NCBI RefSeq assembly: GCF_017052465.1
Contig: NZ_JAFHKT010000114.1
Location: forward strand, 28,490-92,489
Length of the DNA stretch: 64,000 nt
Direction: 5' to 3'
Source: Arthrobacter pascens
GTDB taxonomy: Bacteria > Actinomycetota > Actinomycetes > Actinomycetales > Micrococcaceae
Shown in pieces: positions 34,528 to 43,253 of this stretch. The notes under the pieces are model-generated. The model saw nothing but the letters and a program-made list of their open reading frames with translations. It was not told the DNA's origin and searched no databases. Numbering within the stretch: the first letter of the stretch is position 1; the number at the start of each line of letters is the position of its first letter. The position numbers and the translations under genes were made by a program.

Positions 34528-35442
34528 ATGCCAGAGAATCCTCCCCATGCCACCGTGGACCACGCCCGGAAGGGTGACCCTGTACCCAAAGGCGCCTGCC
34601 ACGGGCCTGCTGGGCACCGCACCAGGCGCCCTGCCCAGCAGGCCGGCCGCCTCCACGACGCCTTCCAGAATCAACTCGTCCTGAGCTACCTCGACCTGGC
34701 GGAGTCTCTCGCCGCGCGCTTTGCCACACGGGGACGGGACCGCGCGGACCTGGTCCAGGTCGCGTACCTTGGGCTGGTCAAGGCGGCCAGGGGGTTCGAT
34801 CAGAACAAGGGCGAGAGTTTTCCCGCCTACGCCGCACCCACGATCAGCGGCGAGTTGAAGCGTTTCCTCAGGGACCGCTGCTGGGCGGTCCGGCCGCCGC
34901 GCCGGGTGCAGGACGTCCGGACCCAGCTGTTGCGGATGGCACCGGACCTGACGCAATCCCTGGGCCGCGTTCCCACTGACCAGGAACTGGCAGCTGACAT
35001 GGGGGTGTCGGTTGACGAAATCAGGGAAGCCATGGCAGCAGGGAGCAGCATGCATCCCGATTCTCTCGACAATGCAGACCCATGGGGCGGGCCGCCGATG
35101 GCCGAGGCACTGGTTTCCCCCGATGCCCCCATTGAACGCCTGGAAGAGCTGGTCTGCCTGAACGAGGCGATCCAGGAGTTGGAAGCCGATGACCGGGAAC
35201 TGCTCTACCGGCGCTACTTTCGGGAAGAGACACAATCGGAACTGGGGCAGCGGTTCGGCATCTCCCAGATGCAGGTGTCCCGCCGGCTGTCGCGCATTCT
35301 TGTCTGCCTGCAGCACCGGTTGCTGGCTGAAGAGGATCAGTCCAGCGATAGTCCCCGGACGGCTGCCAGAACATCCTCCACCGAGACAGCCAGGAGAGCA
35401 GGGTCCGGCGAGGCAGCGAAGATGTCCCCGCGCCGTGCCTGA
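34528..35442 (+). CDS. SigF/SigB-type RNA polymerase sigma factor
   Basis: A 304-residue group 3 sigma factor. Region 2 is about 45-115 (DRADLVQVAYLGLVKAARGF then AYAAPTISGELKRFLRDRCW), region 3 about 120-190, and region 4 about 210-265 with a helix-turn-helix ETQSELGQRFGISQMQVSRR. Such factors drive general stress genes and are usually held by an anti-sigma kinase, but no anti-sigma or antagonist gene is nearby. The last 35 residues are a Ser/Thr/Ala tail whose coding region overlaps the convergent GT9 gene by 106 nt. Confidence 0.9.
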   Translation: MPENPPHATVDHARKGDPVPKGACHGPAGHRTRRPAQQAGRLHDAFQNQLVLSYLDLAESLAARFATRGRDRADLVQVAYLGLVKAARGFDQNKGESFPAYAAPTISGELKRFLRDRCWAVRPPRRVQDVRTQLLRMAPDLTQSLGRVPTDQELAADMGVSVDEIREAMAAGSSMHPDSLDNADPWGGPPMAEALVSPDAPIERLEELVCLNEAIQELEADDRELLYRRYFREETQSELGQRFGISQMQVSRRLSRILVCLQHRLLAEEDQSSDSPRTAARTSSTETARRAGSGEAAKMSPRRA

Positions 35443-36281
35443 CCATCCGTGAGCACCACGTGCGGCCCCGGCGGCGGCCCCCACAGCTCCACCGGAGCCG
35501 GGCCGAACAGCACCACCGAGGGGCGCGAATAGGCTGAGGCAAGATGCGCCGCACCCGTGTCGGCAGAGACCACCAGCCTGGCCCCGGCAACGGCCGCCAC
35601 GAACTCGGTGAGCCGCAACGCGCCGGCCAAGACGTGGCTCTCCGCGAGCCCAGACAGCCGTGCGACCTCCACGGCCCGGGGACGTTCGGCTGCACTGCCC
35701 GTGAGGACTACCCTGTGCCCGTCGGCTGCCAGTTGGCGGGCCACGGCGGCGAACCTTTCGGCAGGCCACAGGCGGCTGCCGTAGGCCGCGCCGACGTGCA
35801 GCACCGTGGCACCCGGGCAGGGGCTGGCCACCGCTGGCTGGCGCAGCCGGTAATCGGCGGCGTCAGCTTCGATGCCATGCCACCGCAGCAGGCGCGCCCA
35901 ACGCTCACGTTCATGGAGGTCCTCCATCCACGGTGGGCCCGGCCTGTCGGCCGTGCGGTGGCCCAGGATGGTGCGCGGCCTGATTTCCGCCAGACGGCGG
36001 TCGCTTTCCGGCCCGCTGCCATGGAGGTTCACCGCAACATCAACCCGCCCGGCCCGGACGGGAATCGGAACGTCCAGGCCGTGGGTGGGGAGCAGTTCGA
36101 ACCCGTCCACCAAGACGAGCGCCTCCGCGAGCCAGTCCTGTGCCGCGTAAAGGAGGCGGTGTTCCGGGTAGGCGCGCCGCAGCGCATGGAGTGCCGGCAC
36201 CGCAACGAGCAGATCGCCCAGTTTCAGCGCCCGCAGGACCAGCAGGATGGGCTGTCCGCCGTTGGCGCCCGGTGTTTCCAC
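35337..36281 (-). CDS. Glycosyltransferase family 9 (heptosyltransferase-like)
   Basis: A 314-residue GT-B enzyme. N-terminal motif ILLVLRALKLGDLLVAVPAL, middle VLHVGAAYGSRLWPAERFAAVA, and the nucleotide-sugar site VVSADTGAAHLASAYSRPSVVLFGP are characteristic of ADP-heptose transferases. The GTG at 36281 follows GAGGAGG. It is convergent with the sigma factor and overlaps its 3' end by 106 nt. It lies at the left edge of the heptose cluster, 114 bp from the divergent gmhB, so it probably adds heptose to an envelope glycan. Confidence 0.88.
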   Translation of the reverse strand: METPGANGGQPILLVLRALKLGDLLVAVPALHALRRAYPEHRLLYAAQDWLAEALVLVDGFELLPTHGLDVPIPVRAGRVDVAVNLHGSGPESDRRLAEIRPRTILGHRTADRPGPPWMEDLHERERWARLLRWHGIEADAADYRLRQPAVASPCPGATVLHVGAAYGSRLWPAERFAAVARQLAADGHRVVLTGSAAERPRAVEVARLSGLAESHVLAGALRLTEFVAAVAGARLVVSADTGAAHLASAYSRPSVVLFGPAPVELWGPPPGPHVVLTDGQARRGDIFAASPDPALLAVSVEDVLAAVRGLSLD

Positions 36282-36395
36282 TGTCTGGCCTCCTCTGCTG
36301 AAGGCTGCCCCGGCAGGCCGCCTGACGAGGAGTCTAACCGGAAGAAGTGGGTGGCTGGCTGTTTAGCTCCTTTCCTGAGGGGAACGGAAGGGGGT

Positions 36396-36944
36396 ATGGC
36401 AGGCAACGAATTTCCGCACGCTTCCCTGCTCAGGGCTGTGCTGTTCGACCGGGACGGCACCCTGGTGGTGGATGTGCCCTACAACGGGGATCCGGGCATG
36501 GTCCGGCCGTTTCCGGGCGCGCGCAGGGCCCTGGACGGTCTGCGCAGCCTGGGCCTGGCGACGGGGGTCCTGAGCAACCAGTCGGGGATCGCCCGGGGGA
36601 TCCTGACCGCGGAGGAAGTCGCGGGCGTCAATGCCCGGGTGGAGGAACTGCTGGGGCCCTTTGACGTATGGGAGGTCTGCCCGCACTCCGCTGAGGACCG
36701 CTGCGGCTGCCGCAAGCCGGCCCCGGGCATGATCCACAGCGCGTGTTCCCGCCTCGGCATTGATCCGTCAGAAGCGGCGTTCATCGGGGACATCGGCAGT
36801 GACATCGAGGCAGCCCGGGCGGCCGGAGCCAGGGGAGTGCTGGTGCCAACGCCCCTGACCAGGAATGAGGAGGTTGCCGCGGCGGGTGAGGTCGCGGCAG
36901 ATCTTGAGCAGGCCGTCGCCATGCTGCTGCGGGGGCCGGAATGA
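36396..36944 (+). CDS. gmhB: D-glycero-D-manno-heptose 1,7-bisphosphate 7-phosphatase
   Basis: A 182-residue HAD-IIIA phosphatase. The nucleophile and acid/base aspartates are D18 and D20 in VLFDRDGTLV. The metal loop CPHSAEDRCGCRKPAPGM carries the Cys/His zinc motif typical of GmhB, and AFIGDIGSDIEAARAAGA completes the active site. It removes the 7-phosphate in heptose activation. The ATG at 36396 follows GGAAGGGGG. The stop overlaps the next gene by 4 nt, so it heads the plus-strand cluster. Confidence 0.92.
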   Translation: MAGNEFPHASLLRAVLFDRDGTLVVDVPYNGDPGMVRPFPGARRALDGLRSLGLATGVLSNQSGIARGILTAEEVAGVNARVEELLGPFDVWEVCPHSAEDRCGCRKPAPGMIHSACSRLGIDPSEAAFIGDIGSDIEAARAAGARGVLVPTPLTRNEEVAAAGEVAADLEQAVAMLLRGPE

Positions 36945-38017
36945 GCAGGGTGCTGGTGGCGCGGCTGGACAGCGTGGGTGATGTGCTGTTGGCCGGTCCC
37001 GCCGCCCGGGCGGTGGCCAACGGCAGGCGGGCCGACGGCGGCAGCCCCAATGACGTCGTCGTGCTCTGCGGACCACAGGGGGAGTCCGCGGCGCGGCTGT
37101 TGCCCGAGGTGTCGGACGTTTTCGCCTGGGACAGCCCGTGGATCACCAACCCCGCCCCTCCTGTGACCGGGCAGCGCGTGGACAGCCTCGTGGGTTTCGT
37201 CCGCAATTCCCGGATCACCGAGGCGGTCATCCTCACGTCTTACCACCAGTCCCCGCTCCCCCTCGCGCTGCTCCTGCGGCTGGCGGGCGTGGAACGCATC
37301 ACCGGCGCGTCGACGGACTATGCCGGCTCGCTCCTGGACGTCAGGTTGCGGCCGGGCGAGGATTTCCCCGAAGACCAGCCGGAAGCAGTCCGGGCGCTGG
37401 GAATCGCTTGTGCGGCCGGTTTCCGGCTCAGGGAAGGCGACGACGGAAAGCTGATGGTCAAGGACCCGCCGGATGTCCGGAACCTGGTAGGGGAGGAGCC
37501 GTACGTGGTGGTGCACCCGGGCGCGTCCGTCCCGGCCCGGGCATGGCCTCCGCTGCACCATGCGGCCGCCGTGGAACTGCTCGAGGGCGCGGGCCATCGC
37601 GTGGTGGTGACAGGCGGACCCGGGGAAACGGAACTCACTGCAACCGTGGCCGGGCCCTCAGGCATTGACCTTGGCGGACTGACGGACCTGCAGAGCCTCG
37701 CCGGGGTGCTGGCACGCGCGGAGGCGGTGGTCACCGGCAACACTGGGCCGGCCCACCTGGCGGCCGCGGTCGGGACACCGGTGGTCAGCCTGTTTTCCCC
37801 GGTAGTGCCGGCGGTCCGGTGGGCACCGTACGGCGTTCCGCTGGAACTGCTGGGCGACCAGAACGCGCCGTGCCGGCTCAGCCGCGCCAGGATTTGCCCG
37901 GTTCCGGGGCACCCGTGCCTGGGCTCGGTATCGCCGGAGCAGGTGGTGGACGCCGTTGCGCGGCTGATAAGCGGGGTTTCCTCCCTCAACACGCGGAGAA
38001 AGGTGCGTAGGCGATGA
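36941..38017 (+). CDS. Glycosyltransferase family 9 (heptosyltransferase-like)
   Basis: A 358-residue GT-B enzyme with VLVARLDSVGDVLLAGPAAR, YVVVHPGASVPARAWPP and VVTGNTGPAHLAAAVGTPVV, the GT9 landmarks. The C terminus has two cysteines in ICPVPGHPCLGSVSPEQV. It follows gmhB by a 4-nt overlap and precedes a GT4 gene by a 4-nt overlap. Likely transfers a heptose; the acceptor is unknown. Confidence 0.9.
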   Translation: MSRVLVARLDSVGDVLLAGPAARAVANGRRADGGSPNDVVVLCGPQGESAARLLPEVSDVFAWDSPWITNPAPPVTGQRVDSLVGFVRNSRITEAVILTSYHQSPLPLALLLRLAGVERITGASTDYAGSLLDVRLRPGEDFPEDQPEAVRALGIACAAGFRLREGDDGKLMVKDPPDVRNLVGEEPYVVVHPGASVPARAWPPLHHAAAVELLEGAGHRVVVTGGPGETELTATVAGPSGIDLGGLTDLQSLAGVLARAEAVVTGNTGPAHLAAAVGTPVVSLFSPVVPAVRWAPYGVPLELLGDQNAPCRLSRARICPVPGHPCLGSVSPEQVVDAVARLISGVSSLNTRRKVRRR

Positions 38018-39114
38018 GAATTCTCCTCTGGCATGTGCATGGGTCATGGACGGACGCCTTCGTCCGCGGCCGTGACGAGTACCTCCTGCCGGTGTTGCCC
38101 GACGGCGGCCCGTGGGGACTGGGCCGCGCCGGCCGGGACTGGCCGGCGTCGGTCCGCGAGGTGTCCCCCGGGACGCTCGACGCGGCCGGTGTTGACGCCG
38201 TCGTCCTGCAGCGTCCGGAGGAAGCCGCCGAGGTGGCCAGGCTGCTGGGGCGGCGCCCCGGCGTCGACCTGCCCGCCGTGTATGTGGAACACAACACCCC
38301 CAAGGGCGATGTCCCCTTCACCCGGCATCCGCTTGCGGACCAGCAGGAGATTCCGGTGGTGCATGTGACCCATTTCAACGAACTCTTCTGGGACTGCGGC
38401 AGGGCGCCGACCACCGTCATCGAACATGGGATTGCGGACCCCGGCTACCTCTATACCGGGGAGATGCCGGAGCTGGGTGTTGTGGTGAACGAGCCCGTCC
38501 GCCGGGGACGCGTGACGGGAACGGATCTGCTGTCCCGCTTCGCAACGGCCGCCCCGCTTCAGGTTTTCGGCATGGGCGGCGATGGTCTGCACGCCGGCAC
38601 CGGGATCCCGCCGTCCAGGCTGACAATCCGCGGTGACCTCAAGACAGCGGACCTCCACCGCGAACTGGCCCGCTGCCGTGTGTACCTCCACCCGCTGCGG
38701 TGGACATCGCTGGGGCTCGCGCTGCTGGAAGCCATGCACCTGGGCATGCCCGTCCTCGCGCTGGCCACCACCGAAGCAGCGCGGGCAGTCCCTGCCGAAG
38801 CCGGTGCGATCTCAACCAACGTCCGGGAGCTGCTCCGGTGTGCCGAACAGCTCCTTGGCGACCCCGAAGAGGCCCGGCGCCGCGGCAAGGCCGCCAGGGA
38901 AGCGGCCCTCGAGCGGTACGGCCTCGACCGCTTCCTCGCTGACTGGGACACCGTACTGGCTGACCTCCACCCGCGGCGAGGGCAGCCGAAGGGGAGCACC
39001 GCCTTGCAGGGGAACGGCGCCCCGCCGGGGAATGAAACCCCGGACAGGAAAGGCACTTTTACGGGGTCCGGAACCGGGCCCCTCACCCCGGCGCGAGAAG
39101 GGACCATCCATTGA
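38014..39114 (+). CDS. Glycosyltransferase (GT4-like)
   Basis: A 366-residue GT-B protein. The nucleotide-sugar region is YLHPLRWTSLGLALLEAMHLGMPVLALA, and the N-terminal half has VYVEHNTPKGDVPFTRH and VVHVTHFNELFWD. It lacks the full E-x7-E spacing of canonical GT4 but is close. The last 40 residues are a low-complexity Gly/Pro/Thr tail. It overlaps its neighbours on both sides, so the cluster is one transcription unit here. Confidence 0.82.
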   Translation: MRILLWHVHGSWTDAFVRGRDEYLLPVLPDGGPWGLGRAGRDWPASVREVSPGTLDAAGVDAVVLQRPEEAAEVARLLGRRPGVDLPAVYVEHNTPKGDVPFTRHPLADQQEIPVVHVTHFNELFWDCGRAPTTVIEHGIADPGYLYTGEMPELGVVVNEPVRRGRVTGTDLLSRFATAAPLQVFGMGGDGLHAGTGIPPSRLTIRGDLKTADLHRELARCRVYLHPLRWTSLGLALLEAMHLGMPVLALATTEAARAVPAEAGAISTNVRELLRCAEQLLGDPEEARRRGKAAREAALERYGLDRFLADWDTVLADLHPRRGQPKGSTALQGNGAPPGNETPDRKGTFTGSGTGPLTPAREGTIH

Positions 39115-40358
39115 AGATCTCAATGATTTCGGAACACGCCAGCCCTTTGGCAGCTCTTGGAGGTGTGGACGCCGGCGGCCAAAACGTGCACGTCGCCGCA
39201 CTGTCCACAGCCTTGGCCCGGCGCGGCCACCGGGTGACGGTGTACACGAGGCGCGATTCGCCGGACCTGCCCGCAAAGGTGCGGGTGCAGCCCAGGCTTG
39301 AGGTGGTGCATGTCGACGCCGGTCCGGCCACCCATGTGCCCAAGGATGAGCTGCTGCCCTTCATGGAGGCGCTCGCCGACGGTGTTATCCAGGACTGGGG
39401 ACGCACGCCACCGGACATCGTCCACGGCCACTTCTGGATGTCCGGTATCGCCGCGCTGAACGCAGCACGCAGCGAACCCGCCGGATTCAGGGTTCCCATG
39501 GTGCAGACGTTCCACGCCCTCGGGACGGTCAAACGCCGGCACCAGGGCGCCGACGATACCAGCCCGCCCGAACGCCGGTTCCTCGAACCGTCCGTGGGGC
39601 GCTCCGCGGACCGCATCATTGCCACCTGCTCCGACGAGGTTTTCGAACTGAAAGCAATGGGGATTGATACAGGCAAGGTGTCCATCGCACCGTGCGGTGT
39701 GGACCTGGACCTGTTCACCAGCGAGGGCCCGGCCGACGCCCGGTCCGGCCCGCACCGCATCCTGTCCGTCGGCAGGCTGGTCCCGCGGAAAGGCGTGGAC
39801 CTGGTAATCCGTTCCCTCCCGTACCTGAAGACGGCGGGCTTTGCCGACGTCGAGCTCCTCATTGTGGGCGGCGGAGCAGGGGGCCAGGATCCCGAGGCGC
39901 AACGGCTGCTCGACCTTGCGCAGGATCTGGGAGTGGCGGACCAGGTGGAGCTCCGCGGCCAGGTGCCCCGGGACGCGATGCCGGCCATTTTCCGGAGCGC
40001 GGACGCCGTGGCCTGCACACCCTGGTACGAGCCGTTTGGCATCGTTCCGCTGGAGGCCATGGCCTGCGGCATCCCGGTGGTCGCGGCGGCGGTGGGCGGA
40101 CTGACGGACAGCGTGGTGGACCACGGAACAGGCCTGCATGTGCCGCCCAAGGATCCCGCCGCCATTGCCGAGGCCCTGGCAACGCTGCTGGCCAGCCCCG
40201 CACTCCGCGCGAAGCTTGGACGGGCCGGTGAACGGCGGGCGAAAGCCCGCTTCTCCTGGAACCGGATCGCGGCGGAAACGGAAAAGGCGTACCAGCTGGC
40301 CGTTGCGGGAACCGCCGACGCCACGAGCCTGGAACCGATGGAAGGAGCGGCGCTGTGA
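39111..40358 (+). CDS. Glycosyltransferase family 4
   Basis: A 415-residue GT4 enzyme. It begins ISEHASPLAALGGVDAGGQN with the glycine loop, then DIVHGHFWMSGIAAL, the donor-site GRLVPRKGVDLVIRSLP, and the retaining-GT motif WYEPFGIVPLEAMACGIPVV with paired glutamates. It resembles the MshA/sucrose-phosphate-synthase branch. The start is a TTG at 39111 that overlaps the previous stop (TTGA); GAGAAGGGA lies upstream. Sugar unknown. Confidence 0.9.
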   Translation: MKISMISEHASPLAALGGVDAGGQNVHVAALSTALARRGHRVTVYTRRDSPDLPAKVRVQPRLEVVHVDAGPATHVPKDELLPFMEALADGVIQDWGRTPPDIVHGHFWMSGIAALNAARSEPAGFRVPMVQTFHALGTVKRRHQGADDTSPPERRFLEPSVGRSADRIIATCSDEVFELKAMGIDTGKVSIAPCGVDLDLFTSEGPADARSGPHRILSVGRLVPRKGVDLVIRSLPYLKTAGFADVELLIVGGGAGGQDPEAQRLLDLAQDLGVADQVELRGQVPRDAMPAIFRSADAVACTPWYEPFGIVPLEAMACGIPVVAAAVGGLTDSVVDHGTGLHVPPKDPAAIAEALATLLASPALRAKLGRAGERRAKARFSWNRIAAETEKAYQLAVAGTADATSLEPMEGAAL

Positions 40359-41080
40359 CCACCGAATGGTCTTTGCAGGAAGCTGAGCTTCCGCCCCTGC
40401 ACCCGCTGGAAGCCGGCCGGGCCGCGTTTGGGCGCCGGGCGGACCGTCCCGGTCCGGACATCCCCGTCGCCGCGGCGTCCCGCGAGGCTGTGCGCATCCA
40501 CCTGGAAAATGTCCTTCCCGCCCTGCGGTCGCTGGAGAGCCAGGCAGACCGGCTGGCGGCCTGGGGCGCCGAGCTGGCCCGGCGGTTGCTTGGCGGACAG
40601 CGGCTGCTGGCAGCCGGGAACGGCGGCTCGGCGGCCGAGGCCCAGCACCTGACCGCCGAACTGGTGGGCAGGTTCGACGGCGAGCGGGTGCCTTTCTCCG
40701 CGATCTCGCTGCACGCAGAGAGTTCGGCGGTGACGGCCATCGCCAACGACTATGGCTACGCGGAGCTGTTCGCCCGCCAGGTACGCGCGCACGGGCGCTC
40801 CGGGGATATCCTGCTGCTGCTTTCCACGAGCGGAAAGAGCCCCAATCTGCTGCGCGCCGCCGAAGCCGCCGCCCGGCTCAACGTGACCACCTGGGCGCTC
40901 ACCGGACCCGGTCCGAATCCGCTGGCCTCCTGTTGCGACGACGCCGTGGCCATCGACGCCGTACCAGCCAACGCGCAGGAGGGGCACCTCATTGCGCTGC
41001 ACGCCATCTGCCGGTCCTTCGAGGCCGAGGTCGCCCGCAAGGGCAGGGCCGCGCAAGGGCAGGAAGCTGATCGCGGATGA
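40355..41080 (+). CDS. gmhA: Sedoheptulose 7-phosphate isomerase
   Basis: A 241-residue SIS-domain protein that converts sedoheptulose 7-phosphate to D-glycero-manno-heptose 7-phosphate, the first heptose step. The core has LLAAGNGGSAAEAQHLTAEL, GRFDGERVPFSAISLH and ILLLLSTSGKSPNLLRAAE, with EGHLIALHAIC near the end. The first 40 residues are an extension beyond the usual family length of about 195. GTG start overlapping the previous stop; the stop overlaps the HldE-like gene. Confidence 0.92.
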   Translation: MTTEWSLQEAELPPLHPLEAGRAAFGRRADRPGPDIPVAAASREAVRIHLENVLPALRSLESQADRLAAWGAELARRLLGGQRLLAAGNGGSAAEAQHLTAELVGRFDGERVPFSAISLHAESSAVTAIANDYGYAELFARQVRAHGRSGDILLLLSTSGKSPNLLRAAEAAARLNVTTWALTGPGPNPLASCCDDAVAIDAVPANAQEGHLIALHAICRSFEAEVARKGRAAQGQEADRG

Positions 41081-42486
41081 GGATCACGGTGCTGGGTGAC
41101 GTGCTGCTGGACGTGGACCTGGCCGGCGAAGCCACACGGCTGTGCCCGGACGCTCCGGTCCCGGTGGTGGACATCGCTGACGTCCGACGGCGGGCGGGCG
41201 GCGCCGGACTGGTGGCCCGGATGCTTGCCCGGGACGGGCACCGGGTCACCCTGGTGACCGTGCTTTCGGACGACGACGCGTCCCAGGAACTGGAGGGGGC
41301 GCTCGCCGGCGTGCGGGTTGTGGCCGGGCCCTCGGGAGTGCGCACCCCGGTGAAGACGCGTGTCCGCGCCGGCCGCCACGCCGTGGTCCGTTTTGACGAG
41401 GACTGCGGCCGGCCGGAGGTTCCCGAAGCGACGGCCAGCATGCTGAAAGTCATTGAGCAGTCAGAGGTTATCGTCGTTGCCGACTATGGCCGCGGCCTGG
41501 CGGCCAATCCGGACATCCGGTCCCTCCTCGCAGCCCTGGCGGACGACGTTCCGATCGTCTGGGACCCGCACCCCTCCGGCGCTGTTCCGGTGCCCGGCGT
41601 TGCGGTGGCCACACCGAACCTCGCCGAGGCCGCCAAGGCCGCCGGCATGGCGGCGGAGACTCCGGCGGAAATCGCGGCGGCGGGCACCATGCTGCTCGAC
41701 CGGTGGCAGGCCAAGGCCGTGCTGGTGACCCTGGGGGAGCGGGGCGGGCTGCTGTTGGAAGGGCGGGACCGCCTGCCGCGGACCATCCCGGCACCTCCAG
41801 CGGCCGTCAGCGATCCGTGCGGTGCCGGGGACAGGCTCGCTGCCGGCCTGGCGGTGCACCTGGCCGAGGGCCGCGGCCTTCAAGACGCAGTGGAACTCGC
41901 CATCCACGAGGCGGCGGACTTCCTGGGCGCCGGCGGAGTGGCCTCCCTGCCGGACCGGCCCCGCCTTTTGGGGGACAACACCGTAGGGGACAACACCGTC
42001 TGGCGCCACAGCGTCTGGGGCCAGGGCCGGGAGGAGGATGCCCCGGCCCTGGCCCGGAGGGTCCGGGCGAACGGCGGAACCGTGGTGGCCACCGGGGGGT
42101 GCTTCGATCTGCTCCATGCCGGCCACGCGCGGACACTGGCGGCGGCCCGGGACCTCGGTGACTGCCTGATCGTGTGCCTGAACTCGGACGAGTCCGTGCA
42201 CCGGATCAAGGGCGAACAGCGCCCCATCGTCAGCCAGCAGGACCGGGCCGAGCTTCTCCTGGCCCTCGAGTGTGTGGACGCCGTGATGGTCTTCGAGGAG
42301 GACACCCCGGAGGCCTGCCTGGACCTGCTGCGCCCGGACATCTGGGTCAAGGGCGGCGACTACCGGGCATCCATGCTGCCGGAAGCGAGCCTCGTCGAAA
42401 GCTGGGGCGGGCGGTGCGTGACCGTGCCTTTCCACCCGGCCCGGTCCACGTCAGTCCTGGCGGATGCGCTGGCGAAGGTCAGCTGA
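41077..42486 (+). CDS. hldE: HldE-like bifunctional heptose kinase/adenylyltransferase (copy 1)
   Basis: A 469-residue fusion. The PfkB-type kinase domain (about 1-305) starts ITVLGDVLLDVDLAGEATRL and retains the catalytic GAGD in SDPCGAGDRLAAGL. The usual GGAAN substrate motif is changed to GGAGL at 41-45, losing the conserved Asn. The nucleotidyltransferase domain (about 325-469) keeps TGGCFDLLHAGHARTL with His347 and NSDESVHRIKG. So the adenylyltransferase half looks intact while the kinase half is divergent. It follows gmhA by a 4-nt overlap. Confidence 0.88.
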   Translation: MRITVLGDVLLDVDLAGEATRLCPDAPVPVVDIADVRRRAGGAGLVARMLARDGHRVTLVTVLSDDDASQELEGALAGVRVVAGPSGVRTPVKTRVRAGRHAVVRFDEDCGRPEVPEATASMLKVIEQSEVIVVADYGRGLAANPDIRSLLAALADDVPIVWDPHPSGAVPVPGVAVATPNLAEAAKAAGMAAETPAEIAAAGTMLLDRWQAKAVLVTLGERGGLLLEGRDRLPRTIPAPPAAVSDPCGAGDRLAAGLAVHLAEGRGLQDAVELAIHEAADFLGAGGVASLPDRPRLLGDNTVGDNTVWRHSVWGQGREEDAPALARRVRANGGTVVATGGCFDLLHAGHARTLAAARDLGDCLIVCLNSDESVHRIKGEQRPIVSQQDRAELLLALECVDAVMVFEEDTPEACLDLLRPDIWVKGGDYRASMLPEASLVESWGGRCVTVPFHPARSTSVLADALAKVS

Positions 42487-42551
42487 AACGCCTGCGAAGA
42501 CCGGCCGTGCCGCCAGACAAACCTGAAACAGACCCGAATGAAAGGAACACC

Positions 42552-43253
42552 ATGAATGAATCGACTTTCCGGCCCGGCCGGGTGCTGGTCACCGGCGGAG
42601 CCTCCGGTCTGGGGGCCGCCGTCGTGGACGCCGTCCTGAAGGCGGGCGGAACCCCTGTGGTGCTGGACCGGGACATCCGGAATGTCGCCGCCGCGAAGGC
42701 CTTCGAGGTGGACGTCTCGGATCGCGCGGCCGTGACCGAGGCAGTCCTCCAGGCCGCCGAAACGCTGGGTGGCCTGGACGCGGTGGTCACGGCAGCCGGA
42801 ATTGACCGCTGCGGAAAGCTTGAAGATGTCGGAGCAGACGAATGGGAACGCGTCATCGGCGTCAACCTGATGGGAACCGTATCCGTGGTCCGCGCGGCGC
42901 TGCCCTACCTGAAGGCATCCCGCGGGCGGGTGGTGACCGTCGCCTCCACGCTGGGCAAGCGGGCGCTACCGGAGGCCACGGCCTATTGCGCGTCGAAGTT
43001 TGGCGTCGTGGGTTTCAGCCATTCCCTGGCCGCCGAAACGGGCGGTGAGATCGGCGTGACCACTATGATCCCGGGCGGCATGAAAACGCGGTTCTTCGAC
43101 GACCGGGCCGAGCAGTACAAGCCGCAGGACGATTCCCGCCTCAACGACCCCGCCAACGTTGCACAGGCGATCCTGTTCGTGCTGTCACAGCCGGCCGGCT
43201 GCGAGATCCGCGAGATGCTCATCTGCCACGAAGAGGAAGGTTCATGGCCGTGA
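42552..43253 (+). CDS. SDR family oxidoreductase in the heptose cluster
   Basis: A 233-residue classical short-chain dehydrogenase. Cofactor motif VLVTGGASGLGAAVVDAV, the Ser at VVTVASTLGK, and the active site YCASK (Tyr-x3-Lys). Being a classical SDR rather than an extended one, it is not HldD-like; it may oxidise or reduce a sugar at a carbonyl. The ATG follows GAAAGGAACACC. Its 3' end overlaps the convergent GT9 gene by 35 nt. Confidence 0.87.
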   Translation: MNESTFRPGRVLVTGGASGLGAAVVDAVLKAGGTPVVLDRDIRNVAAAKAFEVDVSDRAAVTEAVLQAAETLGGLDAVVTAAGIDRCGKLEDVGADEWERVIGVNLMGTVSVVRAALPYLKASRGRVVTVASTLGKRALPEATAYCASKFGVVGFSHSLAAETGGEIGVTTMIPGGMKTRFFDDRAEQYKPQDDSRLNDPANVAQAILFVLSQPAGCEIREMLICHEEEGSWP

